Shown here one piece after another: positions 1 to 8,237 of a stretch of DNA of 64,000 nt (positions within the stretch are counted from its first letter, which is position 1; every line of letters begins with the position of its first letter). Location of the stretch: positions 39,240 to 103,239 of the forward strand of contig NZ_LJYX01000025.1 in assembly GCF_001440345.1 (NCBI RefSeq), in the 5' to 3' direction. Source of the DNA: Colwellia sp. TT2012 (GTDB lineage Bacteria > Pseudomonadota > Gammaproteobacteria > Enterobacterales > Alteromonadaceae). A program made the position numbers and the translations under genes. The notes beneath the pieces are model-generated. The model made no database searches. It saw only the letters and a program-made list of their open reading frames with translations, and was not told where the DNA came from.

Positions 1-208
1 CACGCCAGACTAACCACAAACTTATGGGTAAAATGAAATAACCGTGGGCAAAAGTATCAGAGGTTGACCATATCGCTTCCATGCCCAGCAAGGCATCAAA
101 ATAAACCAGTGCCCATGCAGAAACCAGACACGTCAATAAGGCTAAAAAGCGTTTATTCGTTACTTGCATTGTCTGCATAGAAATAACTTTTTTCGCTGCA
201 ATATTCAT
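1..208 (-). CDS. xrtA: Exosortase A (XrtA), N-terminal part only
   Basis: Partial gene, cut by the left edge of the window; only about the first 69 codons are visible. Exosortase A is an inner-membrane cysteine transpeptidase-like protein that recognises the C-terminal PEP-CTERM signal of exported proteins. The visible part has a cytoplasmic start (MNIAAKK), a hydrophobic first membrane segment (FLALLTCLVSAWALVYFD) and the stretch DTFAHGYFILPISLW, which is typical of the exosortase N-terminus. The catalytic Cys/Arg/His lie outside the window. Its ATG overlaps the stop of the next upstream gene (TAATG), so it is translationally coupled to the minus-strand polysaccharide operon. The identity rests mainly on this short motif plus the unmistakable XrtA-type neighbours. 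Confidence 0.85.
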   Translation of the reverse strand, partial: MNIAAKKVISMQTMQVTNKRFLALLTCLVSAWALVYFDALLGMEAIWSTSDTFAHGYFILPISLWLVWR

Positions 209-1482
209 TAGCTAGTTTCCTTACTGATAACCGTATTAACCGCAGAAAAATATTGCGCTAACGGCTGCAAAGTTTGCTGCCACGTAAAGTGATCAAGTAT
301 CCACTGACGACTTTCAACTTCAAGCGCTGATTCTGCTAAAAACGTTAAACATGCTTGCGCATAAGTATTATGGTCATCGGTAATAACAATGCCATCTGCT
401 TGTTGTGCATTAATACCTGCCATTGCCATACTGGTTACCACTATGGGCTTATTTAACGACATGGCTTCTAATACTTTATTTTGAATGCCACGCGCTATTT
501 GTAATGGCGCAACGACGCATTCAGCTTTATCTATAAAAGGTCGAACATCATGCACGCGCCCGGTCACCATAATACCTTTCTGTTTGGCTAAAGCACTGAC
601 TTCATTGCTGGGGTTGCCACCAACGATGCAAAAAATAGCATCCGGTTGTTTAGCTATTATTAACGGCCAAACCTTATCTACAAACCATAATACCGCATCG
701 ACGTTAGCCCAATAATCCATGGCGCCGGTAAAACTAATAAAGGGCACATCTGGCACTAAACTTTCTTTTGAAAAATCAGCGCTAGGATCAAAGAATTTAA
801 CATCAACACCGTTAAGAACGCCGTGTATCTTGGTTTGTTGGGCTTGTGGCTGATTATCACGAAAGAGTTTTGCTTCATCGGCAGAGACAAGCAAGCTATG
901 GGTAAATTGTGCGCAAATTGCATTTTCTTCTCGTGCCAATAATTTATATTCACGATTGAAAAACCACTTGGCGATACCGGATTTTTTCTCCGCATATTGG
1001 CGCCATTTATCAGAATCTACGTCAACAAAGTCAATCACTCGCTCTAGTGATTGGTATTCATCCCCTTGAACGTACTGAGCCATAGAGGATGAATAAACAA
1101 AGACCTTGCTAATATTATGCTCAGCAAGGATTCGATTGCTCCATTGCTGCATACGTTTATCAAAATAATAAGGTAAGGTGATTGGTTTATTGGTAAAAAA
1201 ACCCGTTAAACCTTTAATTTTTGCGATGGTTTTGTGCTGATCTAAATGAAAAACTGAAGCGCAATATTTAGCTAAGGTTGCTACATACTGCTTATCAAAA
1301 GGGTCATCAATAAAACAGCCAAGATAGATATCATAGTGTTCACTTAACTTTTTCAAAATATTAAATGAACGGATCTTATCGCCTTTATTGGGCGGAAAAG
1401 GAATACGGTGACAGAGAAACAATAATGGCTCTTTCTTGCTTGGTTTTTTATTGGCTTGCACTGGCTCACTAGCAATGGTCAT
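208..1482 (-). CDS. GT4-type glycosyltransferase of the XrtA/PEP-CTERM locus (TIGR03087-like)
   Basis: Predicted cytoplasmic GT-B glycosyltransferase that adds a sugar to the lipid-linked exopolysaccharide repeat; donor and acceptor sugars cannot be told. The N-terminal motif LLFLCHRIPFPPNKGDKIRS (about residues 20-39) is the hallmark of the PEP-CTERM/EpsH1-associated sugar transferase family. The C-terminal half carries a glycosyl transferase group 1 domain (GRVHDVRPFI and the NKVLEAMSLNKPIVVT region, about 315-355). The longest frame opens with a TTG at 1491 that overlaps the upstream TGA; I prefer the ATG at 1482, giving 424 aa, because GGG lies 9 nt in front of it. It sits between the FemAB-like gene and xrtA in one leftward operon. 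Confidence 0.9.
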   Translation of the reverse strand: MTIASEPVQANKKPSKKEPLLFLCHRIPFPPNKGDKIRSFNILKKLSEHYDIYLGCFIDDPFDKQYVATLAKYCASVFHLDQHKTIAKIKGLTGFFTNKPITLPYYFDKRMQQWSNRILAEHNISKVFVYSSSMAQYVQGDEYQSLERVIDFVDVDSDKWRQYAEKKSGIAKWFFNREYKLLAREENAICAQFTHSLLVSADEAKLFRDNQPQAQQTKIHGVLNGVDVKFFDPSADFSKESLVPDVPFISFTGAMDYWANVDAVLWFVDKVWPLIIAKQPDAIFCIVGGNPSNEVSALAKQKGIMVTGRVHDVRPFIDKAECVVAPLQIARGIQNKVLEAMSLNKPIVVTSMAMAGINAQQADGIVITDDHNTYAQACLTFLAESALEVESRQWILDHFTWQQTLQPLAQYFSAVNTVISKETS

Positions 1483-1487
1483 GATTA

Positions 1488-2546
1488 TCAACCCAAAAAC
1501 TTAGATAAAAAGGGACCAATGATTTGGCTAACTTTTAACGGTAGTTTTTGCCAGAGCTGAATAAATATCTTGTATTTTGGATTGTTTGGGCTGAGATTTG
1601 GTAATTCAGTCGCATTCACTAAGTGGTAATAGTAATACAGCGACTTGGGCTCCATGCCCCAGTTTTTCTTATATTTGTACGGACCACTGTCATTTTTACT
1701 GCGGCCAAAGTCATACCAACGGTAACCTCTTTCGCTGGCATTACACATCACTTGGTAATACATGAAATCAGCACTTTTAAGACCACGAGCACTAGCATTA
1801 CCACCACCATAATAAGGCAATACTTGTTCATTAAAATAAAAATTCATTACCGCACTAGATAGCTGCTCTTCTTTATTTTTAATAACCGCGATATCAACGT
1901 TATCGCCAAACACCTCTACCAAGTTTTCAAAATAAGCTTTACTAAAAATAGGCGTACCAAGATTACGATAACTGGTTGACAGTAGCTGGTAGAAATCAGC
2001 TAGATTGGCTTTACCTGACTCAAGCGAAAAGCTGAGTTCATTTTTTAGCGAGTGGCGGATCACCGCCCGTTGTTTTTTCTTAATACTGGCTAGAATTTGT
2101 TCCTTGTCTTCGGCTAATTCACAGCCAAAACTACTATGCGCTTGTTTAAGTAACAAGGCTGAATCTTGTTTTTCTTGGTATCTCAGTTCTAAATAATCAA
2201 CAGAGAGTTTTTCGGCTAACTGACAAGCTTCTTGCTCTAATTTACGCACTTGCTCTGTTGTATCGGCAATAGCGCCACCATACACACAAAAAGGCGTAGA
2301 AATAAGCGCATGACCAAATAATTTACTTTTAACTTCAACTAAGGGTAACACACCGGCAATATTACCCTCGTGCTCGATATACAAGAAGTAACAGTCATGA
2401 TTAAAACTTTTTGAGATAACCTGCTGCCAACCACTTAAATGAAAAAAGCTACCCTGTGAGTGATTTTTAACATAGTGGTCCCACGGTTCAAAGTCAGCTG
2501 GTGTTAGCTGCTTAATGGCATTATTAGTAATTAAAATAGTTTTCAA
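1488..2546 (-). CDS. FemAB-like acyltransferase of the XrtA/PEP-CTERM system
   Basis: 352-aa soluble protein of the FemAB/GNAT-fold superfamily that accompanies exosortase A loci (TIGR03019 type). FemAB proteins proper add amino acids to peptidoglycan precursors; the reaction of this branch is unknown and probably modifies a sugar or cell-envelope intermediate. Visible marks are the N-terminal WDHYVKNHSQGSFFHLSGWQ segment (about 22-41), the central KKKQRAVIRHSLKNEL basic patch and the C-terminal GLKSADFMYYQVM...GYRWYDFGRSKNDSGPYKYKKNWG region, which is characteristic of FemAB-like acyltransferases. It overlaps or abuts the next gene at its stop and is 64 bp downstream of the deacetylase gene, so it belongs to the same transcription unit. 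Confidence 0.88.
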   Translation of the reverse strand: MKTILITNNAIKQLTPADFEPWDHYVKNHSQGSFFHLSGWQQVISKSFNHDCYFLYIEHEGNIAGVLPLVEVKSKLFGHALISTPFCVYGGAIADTTEQVRKLEQEACQLAEKLSVDYLELRYQEKQDSALLLKQAHSSFGCELAEDKEQILASIKKKQRAVIRHSLKNELSFSLESGKANLADFYQLLSTSYRNLGTPIFSKAYFENLVEVFGDNVDIAVIKNKEEQLSSAVMNFYFNEQVLPYYGGGNASARGLKSADFMYYQVMCNASERGYRWYDFGRSKNDSGPYKYKKNWGMEPKSLYYYYHLVNATELPNLSPNNPKYKIFIQLWQKLPLKVSQIIGPFLSKFLG

Positions 2547-2610
2547 GTGTCCCTTCTCTTTATATTTAGCTTTATGATTAATTCACCATAAAAGCATTAT
2601 CTCTATTTAA

Positions 2611-3456
2611 CTATTTATCCAAATAAACACTTTTCATGGTGTGCCATTGATAATCATCTAACAAGCGCACTACCTTGGCTTCCATACTGGATAAGTTTAA
2701 GTAATGGCGAAGTTTTGATTTAATGGAGGCACCCGCCACACGAGGCTGATCAGGGTCTATTTCCCAAGGGTGAAAATAAAAGCTATAAGGCTGCTGCTCG
2801 TTACTTAAGTAGCTATCAATACGTCTTTTTGATAAAAAATAAGGATAAAGGCGAAAATAACCGCCGCCACCTATACCGGTATTACGATTGTTTTTGCGTA
2901 CCGTCGGCACAGGAATTTCTATAATCCCTTCCGGTCGTTGATATTTGAAGCGCGGCCAATTAGGTACACCATATAAATCATGCTCAATAGGATAGGTACT
3001 CGAGCTATAGTCAAAACCAAGCTCAACCAATATTTCATAAACCCAGGTATTACTATCGTTAAAGGAGAAACTTGGTGCGCGATAACCAATAACAGCTTGC
3101 CCTGAAATATCTTCAAGCACCTGTTTACTTTTACTGACATCAGCGCGAAAGTCATCGGGGGTCATTCTCGTCGCCCGTTGGTGAGCAAAGCCGTGACTAG
3201 CTAACTCGTGCCCTTGCTCAACAATGGCTTTAATTAAATTAGGACAACGCTCAGCCACCCAACCTAAAGTAAAAAAAGTACACTTGGCTTGTTTTTGCTC
3301 AAATAGCTCTAATAAGCGATAGGTATTGCGCTCAACTCGCATCTCCAAGTTTTGCCAATCAGACTTAGCAATAGCTTTTTCAAATGCTGAGACATGAAAG
3401 TAATCTTCTACATCTACCGTTAACGCTTGTTTATCTGGTATTTTACTTTTTTGCAT
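2611..3456 (-). CDS. XrtA-associated polysaccharide deacetylase (CE4/NodB fold)
   Basis: 281-aa metal-dependent deacetylase expected to remove N-acetyl groups from the exopolysaccharide (TIGR03006-like, with the DUF3473 C-terminal part). The NodB motifs are plain: TVDVEDYFHVSAFE (residues about 13-26, catalytic and metal Asp), SHGFAHQ (H-x3-H metal ligands, about 87-93), GYRAPSFSF (about 124-132) and FYFHPWEIDP near residue 230. It has no signal peptide, as usual for this branch, so it probably acts in the cytoplasm or on lipid-linked material. Only 5 bp separate it from the sugar-phosphate transferase upstream, which indicates co-transcription. Confidence 0.92.
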   Translation of the reverse strand: MQKSKIPDKQALTVDVEDYFHVSAFEKAIAKSDWQNLEMRVERNTYRLLELFEQKQAKCTFFTLGWVAERCPNLIKAIVEQGHELASHGFAHQRATRMTPDDFRADVSKSKQVLEDISGQAVIGYRAPSFSFNDSNTWVYEILVELGFDYSSSTYPIEHDLYGVPNWPRFKYQRPEGIIEIPVPTVRKNNRNTGIGGGGYFRLYPYFLSKRRIDSYLSNEQQPYSFYFHPWEIDPDQPRVAGASIKSKLRHYLNLSSMEAKVVRLLDDYQWHTMKSVYLDK

Positions 3457-3461
3457 ACTAA

Positions 3462-4865
3462 TTAACGACCTTTACCAAACAAGACAATTTCAACGGTTCT
3501 AATTAATATCAACAAATCCAATAAGAAACTACGGTGTTTGATGTAATACAGATCGTATTTTAACTTTTCCAGTGAATCCGCTTCTGTTGCGCCATAAGGA
3601 TATTTCAATTGCGCCCATCCCGTTAAGCCCGGCTTAACATTATGACGTTCGTTATAATAAGGCAGATTTTTAATTAATCCTTGCACAAATTGTGGACGTT
3701 CAGGTCTTGGTCCAACAAAACCCATATCACCATGAAGTATATTCCATATTTGTGGCAGTTCATCAATACGGTACTTACGCAAATATTGGCCCACCTTGGT
3801 AATACGGCTATCATTTTCACTGGCCATTTGTGCGCCGTGCTTTTCAGCATCTAAGCGCATACTGCGAAACTTGATAATATTAAAGGGTTCGCCGTCTAGA
3901 CCAACCCGCTCTTGCTTATAAAATATCGGTGCACTAAAACCTTCGGTGATCTTCATACATAGCACAGCAATAAGCATAATAGGCCAAGTAATTAGCAATA
4001 AAAACACTGCCATTACCGCATTAAAAATCCAATCTAAGGTATTACGCAAGTGATTATTAGAGGCAAAACCGTTGGAATAAATGACCCAGCTTGGGTAAAT
4101 AAGATTTACGGCTATTTGGCCGGTTTCACGTTCGATAAAATCTAATATGTCGGTTATTTCAACACCACGAATTTTACAAGCAAATAGTTCATCTACCGGT
4201 AAGTTATTACGACGTTCATCATTGGCAACAACAATTTCGTCAATTTCATGGGCTAAAGAGTAGTCAACCAAGGATTCCTCTAAATTGATACGTGTTTCGT
4301 ATTGAATTCCGTCTGGTGTGTCTCCCACCATGACGACAAAACCATGGACAGAAAAGTCTTGCCTATCAACATCACGGCGCATACGTTTTTCAATGATTGA
4401 TGCTCGTTCACCTGAACCCAACACTAAAATTTTACGTTTTCCAAAGCCAAAAAAATCAACCTTAAAGGTAAAATAACGGAAACAGCTAATAAGAAAAACA
4501 CTGATCAATGAGGCGATAGCCAATAATTCAATCGGTAGGTGATAAGGCCCATAAAAAGGGTTAATAATGGTGGCAGCAAAAAAGGCCACCGAAACACACA
4601 TTAACATGCGACGGAAAATGCCTCGAAAGCTTTCCCTCAGTTTTGAGTTATATAAACCTAAAGCTAAAGCGCTTAATTGATTAAGTAAAGCAAAGATAAC
4701 AGCATAGAGCAATAAGAAACCATCGGGAATCAACTGAGATTCAATGACTTTAAATAGCTCATTAAAGTGCACCGCTAATAACAAAGCACCGGCAAATAAT
4801 ATTTGCTCTATAATAATTAAAGACTTACTTCCTGCTGATAAGTCACGAAACTTCGCACTAGACAT
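3462..4865 (-). CDS. Initiating sugar-phosphate transferase (TIGR03013-type polyprenyl glycosylphosphotransferase)
   Basis: 467-aa inner-membrane enzyme that transfers a sugar-1-phosphate to undecaprenyl phosphate and so starts each exopolysaccharide repeat unit. The N-terminus has four hydrophobic segments (about 15-35, 48-70, 88-105, 112-130), followed by a Rossmann-like domain starting at KILVLGSGERA (145-155). A further membrane hairpin spans 278-305 and the catalytic PglC/WcaJ-type domain follows: ERVGLDGEPFNIIKFRSM (319-336), LRKYRIDELPQIWNILHGDM (362-381) and GFVGPRPERP (382-391). It is the first gene of the leftward operon and is divergent from the export genes across a 198-bp intergenic region. 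Confidence 0.93.
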   Translation of the reverse strand: MSSAKFRDLSAGSKSLIIIEQILFAGALLLAVHFNELFKVIESQLIPDGFLLLYAVIFALLNQLSALALGLYNSKLRESFRGIFRRMLMCVSVAFFAATIINPFYGPYHLPIELLAIASLISVFLISCFRYFTFKVDFFGFGKRKILVLGSGERASIIEKRMRRDVDRQDFSVHGFVVMVGDTPDGIQYETRINLEESLVDYSLAHEIDEIVVANDERRNNLPVDELFACKIRGVEITDILDFIERETGQIAVNLIYPSWVIYSNGFASNNHLRNTLDWIFNAVMAVFLLLITWPIMLIAVLCMKITEGFSAPIFYKQERVGLDGEPFNIIKFRSMRLDAEKHGAQMASENDSRITKVGQYLRKYRIDELPQIWNILHGDMGFVGPRPERPQFVQGLIKNLPYYNERHNVKPGLTGWAQLKYPYGATEADSLEKLKYDLYYIKHRSFLLDLLILIRTVEIVLFGKGR

Positions 4866-4931
4866 AACCGACTAGATTCCCTTTAATTGATAACTGCTAA
4901 ACTGCAAGTACCTTCCGATAAAACAGCGTTA

Positions 4932-4959
4932 ATTCTAACAAAAAACGCACTAAAGTTAA
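4932..4959 (-). promoter_or_regulatory. Candidate sigma-70 promoter of the leftward EPS operon
   Basis: On the minus strand TTAACT (4959-4954) and TAGAAT (4937-4932) are separated by 16 bp and lie about 65 bp before the sugar-phosphate transferase start. The -10 matches 5 of 6, the -35 four of 6. I found no GG-N10-GC sigma-54 element in this divergent region on either strand. Prediction by eye only. Confidence 0.4.
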
Positions 4960-4986
4960 CATTTAATTTACCTTTGTTACTTTACA

Positions 4987-5016
4987 TTGTTAAAATAAGG
5001 TAAAATACCCTACAAT
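4987..5016 (+). promoter_or_regulatory. Candidate sigma-70 promoter of the rightward EPS operon
   Basis: TTGTTA (4987-4992) and TACAAT (5011-5016) with an 18-bp spacer lie in the divergent intergenic region, about 50 bp before the export lipoprotein start. The surrounding DNA contains short direct repeats of the form AAAATAAGG/TAAAATACC. Weak prediction. Confidence 0.33.
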
Positions 5017-5063
5017 AGATCATTGTTTTTTTAAATAAAATGTATTTTAAAAAGGTGTAAATT

Positions 5064-5699
5064 ATGGATAATCACTTTGTCAGCAAGTTTAAAGTGGTAT
5101 TGCTGGTAGTAGCAACACTTCTTTCAGGCTGTAGCTCAAACAGTACCCTACCAAGTGCAACCTTACACTCATCAAATACTATTAATATAAATTCATATAA
5201 ATATTTAATCGGCTCTGGTGATGTACTCAATATTTTTGTTTGGCGAAACCCTGAGGTATCAGGCTCTTTTGTCGTGCGACCCGACGGTATGATCACCACT
5301 TCCTTGGTAGAGGATATCAAGGTTGCAGGTAAAACCCCAACCGAATTAGCCCGTTCAATTGAAGAAATATTAGCAACTTATCTGCGTGACCCTATTGTTA
5401 CTGTTACGGTAGAAAATTTTGTTGGCCCTTTTAGTGAGCAAATTCGTGTTATTGGTGAAGCCGCTCAACCACGAGCAATTAATTACACTCAGCACATGAC
5501 TTTACTAGATGTTATGATTCAAGTTGGTGGCTTAACTGAGTTTGCCGATGGCAATGATGCGGTGTTAATACGTATTGAAAATGGTCAACAAAAACAGTAT
5601 CAAGTCCTGATAGATAAATTACTGAAAGATGGCAAAATTAGTGCCAATGTAGATATGTTACCCGGGGATATTATCATTATTCCTGAGGCATGGTTTTAA
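5064..5699 (+). CDS. Polysaccharide export lipoprotein (Wza/EpsE-like, XrtA type)
   Basis: 211-aa outer-membrane export protein expected to form the OM pore or periplasmic ring for the exopolysaccharide (TIGR03027-like). A lipoprotein signal is visible: a basic start, a hydrophobic core VVLLVVATLLSG and the lipobox LLSGC with Cys at about residue 23. A Poly_export domain follows (YLIGSGDVLNIFVWRNPEVSG, from about 48, continuing through VRPDGMITTSLVEDIKVAGKT) and then an SLBB-like domain (IRVIGEAAQPRAINY...MTLLDVMIQVGGLT, about 127-160). It is short compared with E. coli Wza, as XrtA-type members are. An AAAGGTG ribosome site lies before the ATG. It heads the rightward export operon. Confidence 0.93.
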   Translation: MDNHFVSKFKVVLLVVATLLSGCSSNSTLPSATLHSSNTININSYKYLIGSGDVLNIFVWRNPEVSGSFVVRPDGMITTSLVEDIKVAGKTPTELARSIEEILATYLRDPIVTVTVENFVGPFSEQIRVIGEAAQPRAINYTQHMTLLDVMIQVGGLTEFADGNDAVLIRIENGQQKQYQVLIDKLLKDGKISANVDMLPGDIIIIPEAWF

Positions 5700-5751
5700 G
5701 ACTGTCATCACTAATAACATCTAAAATGAGCGTAAAAATTAAAGGCAAGTA

Positions 5752-7338
5752 ATGCAAGAAATATTTGAAGAGATAATTGATTATCTAAAGGGAATTTGGT
5801 TAAAACGTCGTTATATCATCATAGCAACTTGGCTTATTTGTCCGCTGGGTTGGTATTTTGTTGCCTCTTTACCCAATATTTATAAATCAGAAGCAAGGGT
5901 TTATGTTGATACGCAATCATTATTGCGGCCATTACTAAAAGGATTAACCGTTGAAACTAATCCGAACATTCAAATTCGCCTTATGATTAAAACACTATTA
6001 AGTCGCCCGAATTTAGAACGTATATCACGTATGACTGACCTGGATATACAAGCCAGTAATAGTGAAGAGTATGAACAAATCATTAAATCACTAAAAAACA
6101 ACATCAAAATATCTAGGGTTGGTCGAGAAAATATTTACACCCTAAGCATTGAAGATAAAAACCCCGAAATGGCCAGAAATATTGTTCGCTCTGCCTTAAC
6201 TGTTTTTATTGAAAATACCTTGGGAGAAACACGCAACGATTCAGATAGTGCACAAAGATTTTTAAGTACTCAAATTAAAGATTATGAAAATCGATTAGGT
6301 AATTCTGAAGCTAGACTGACTAGCTTTAAACAAAAATATAGTGGTATTTTACCTAATCAGTCGGGCGGCTATTACATAAAGTTGAACAACAGTAGAGATA
6401 AGTTAAAATACATTGAACTAGATATTTTGGAAAATATAACGCGATTAGCATCCGCTAATAAACAACTTGCACAGTCGATCGTTACTAATTCCAGCAGTAA
6501 TAATAAAATCAAAAGTGATAGCTCTATTCAAACCACTTACGATAACCGTATTACTGAGCTCGAAGTGCATCTCGATACCTTAAAACTTCGTTATACCGAC
6601 AGACATCCAGATGTCATTGAAGTGAGCCGAAATTTAGCGCACTTAAATAAGTTACGCCGTACTGAAATAGACAAGTATTTCACGCAAAATAGTGAAAATA
6701 GCGGCAGCTTAAAACGCTTAAGTGCTAATCCGGTTATTCAAGAATTACAAATTCAAGTCAATCAGTTGGAAAACTTGATTGCCTCACTCAATGTCAGGGC
6801 TGATCATTACCGCCAGCGTATTATTGAACTTGAAAGTAGTATACATACTATACCTGAAATAGAGGCTGAATTAGTCGCCCTAAACCGTGGTTACTCTATT
6901 ACCAAAGAAAAGTACGAACAGTTATTATCACGTAAAGAAACCGCACAATTAGCACAACAAGCAGATGAAACAACAGATAGAATTCAATTTCGAACCTTAG
7001 ATCCACCGCGTATAGCAACCAAGCCTTCTGGGCCAAAACGCTATGTTTTATTTGCTGTTGTCACTTTCCTAGGTTTTGGTGTTGGTATTGGTTTATCTTT
7101 ATTAATGAGCCTATTAAACCCAGTAGCTACCTCCACAGTGCAATTATCAAAAGCCACGGGAGTGCCTATTTTTGGTATGGTCTCGGCCAATGACAACTTA
7201 GGTTTACAAAAATGGCATCAAAAGAAAACCATGATTTTTATTGGTTCGAACCTGTTATTACTCTCTTTATTAGTACTATTTATTAGTTATTTTTTATTTC
7301 CTGAACTAGTCCCAACGCCATTGAAAAGGATATTTTAG
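5752..7338 (+). CDS. Chain-length determinant protein (Wzz/PCP family, XrtA type)
   Basis: 528-aa inner-membrane polysaccharide co-polymerase that sets polymer length and links export to the tyrosine kinase (TIGR03007-like). A first membrane helix lies at about 22-40 (IIIATWLICPLGWYFVASL). A Wzz domain follows with KSEARVYVDTQSLL, and a long helical, coiled-coil-prone periplasmic region runs from about 160 to 400. A second membrane segment lies at about 427-450 after the Pro-rich LDPPRIATKPSGPKR linker. Unlike classic Wzz proteins there is a further hydrophobic C-terminal helix (about 492-515). The kinase domain is not fused here; it is the separate next gene, 2 bp away. AAAGGCA precedes the ATG. 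Confidence 0.92.
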   Translation: MQEIFEEIIDYLKGIWLKRRYIIIATWLICPLGWYFVASLPNIYKSEARVYVDTQSLLRPLLKGLTVETNPNIQIRLMIKTLLSRPNLERISRMTDLDIQASNSEEYEQIIKSLKNNIKISRVGRENIYTLSIEDKNPEMARNIVRSALTVFIENTLGETRNDSDSAQRFLSTQIKDYENRLGNSEARLTSFKQKYSGILPNQSGGYYIKLNNSRDKLKYIELDILENITRLASANKQLAQSIVTNSSSNNKIKSDSSIQTTYDNRITELEVHLDTLKLRYTDRHPDVIEVSRNLAHLNKLRRTEIDKYFTQNSENSGSLKRLSANPVIQELQIQVNQLENLIASLNVRADHYRQRIIELESSIHTIPEIEAELVALNRGYSITKEKYEQLLSRKETAQLAQQADETTDRIQFRTLDPPRIATKPSGPKRYVLFAVVTFLGFGVGIGLSLLMSLLNPVATSTVQLSKATGVPIFGMVSANDNLGLQKWHQKKTMIFIGSNLLLLSLLVLFISYFLFPELVPTPLKRIF

Positions 7339-7340
7339 CC

Positions 7341-8237
7341 ATGAGTACCATTGAAAAAGCCCTGGCTAAACAAAAATTAGCGCAACAAGTAAAATCTGTT
7401 CAAACCTCTGAGTATAAAGTTATTACTGCGGCAACTACTGCAGAGACAACTAATACCTCAGTAGCTGGAGCACCCGAGCACAACAGCACTACAAATAAAG
7501 ATAAAATTATTTTAAATGGTGATCGATTAAATGAGCGAGGCTTTATTTATAGCCCAGATAGCACTCATCATATTCAAGAAGAATTTCGCCATATTAAACG
7601 CAAACTGATCAACAATGCCTTTGGCTTAGCATCAAAAACATTACATAATAGTAACCTGATTATGGTGACCAGCTCTCATGCTAATGAAGGTAAAACCTAT
7701 GTCGCCATTAACTTAGCATTAAGTATCGCCTTAGAGCAGGATAAAACAGTACTGCTAATTGATGCCGATGTACTTAGGCCTAGTTTGCATAGAGAATTAG
7801 AGTTTGATAGCAAAAAGGGCTTACTCGAATATTTATTAGCGGAAGTGACATCGATTTCCGATATTATTTATAGTACAAATATTGAAAACTTAAAACTAAT
7901 TCCTGCCGGTAAACCACACCACTTAACCAATGAATTATTGGCCAGTGAACGGATGGAAAAATTAGCGAAAGAGCTAGCAGAACGTTACCCAGACCGTATC
8001 GTTATCTTTGACTGCCCACCAATACTCGGTGTTACCGAAACGCCAGTATTATCGGATCTTGTCGGCCAAGCGATCATAGTGGTAGAAGAGTCAAAAACTA
8101 AAATAGATGATGTTAAAGCAGCAGTAAGTCAGTTAAATAGTGATATTGCTATAGGCTTAGTCATGAATAAAACCATTCGATCTAAAAAGGATATCTATGG
8201 CTATTATGGATATGGCTATGGCAGAAAAACCCAGTAA
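7341..8237 (+). CDS. XrtA-associated BY-type tyrosine autokinase
   Basis: 298-aa cytoplasmic bacterial tyrosine kinase of the Wzc/CapB type (TIGR03018-like) that autophosphorylates and works with the preceding chain-length protein. Motifs are a modified Walker A SSHANEGKT (111-119), Walker A' VLLIDADVLRP (about 138-148), Walker B IVIFDCPP (220-227) and a C-terminal tyrosine cluster IYGYYGYGYGRK (285-296) with five Tyr, the expected autophosphorylation tail. The first 60 residues are low-complexity and Ala/Thr-rich, probably a flexible linker. The DNA of the tyrosine tail overlaps the start of the next gene by 41 nt. Confidence 0.95.
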   Translation: MSTIEKALAKQKLAQQVKSVQTSEYKVITAATTAETTNTSVAGAPEHNSTTNKDKIILNGDRLNERGFIYSPDSTHHIQEEFRHIKRKLINNAFGLASKTLHNSNLIMVTSSHANEGKTYVAINLALSIALEQDKTVLLIDADVLRPSLHRELEFDSKKGLLEYLLAEVTSISDIIYSTNIENLKLIPAGKPHHLTNELLASERMEKLAKELAERYPDRIVIFDCPPILGVTETPVLSDLVGQAIIVVEESKTKIDDVKAAVSQLNSDIAIGLVMNKTIRSKKDIYGYYGYGYGRKTQ

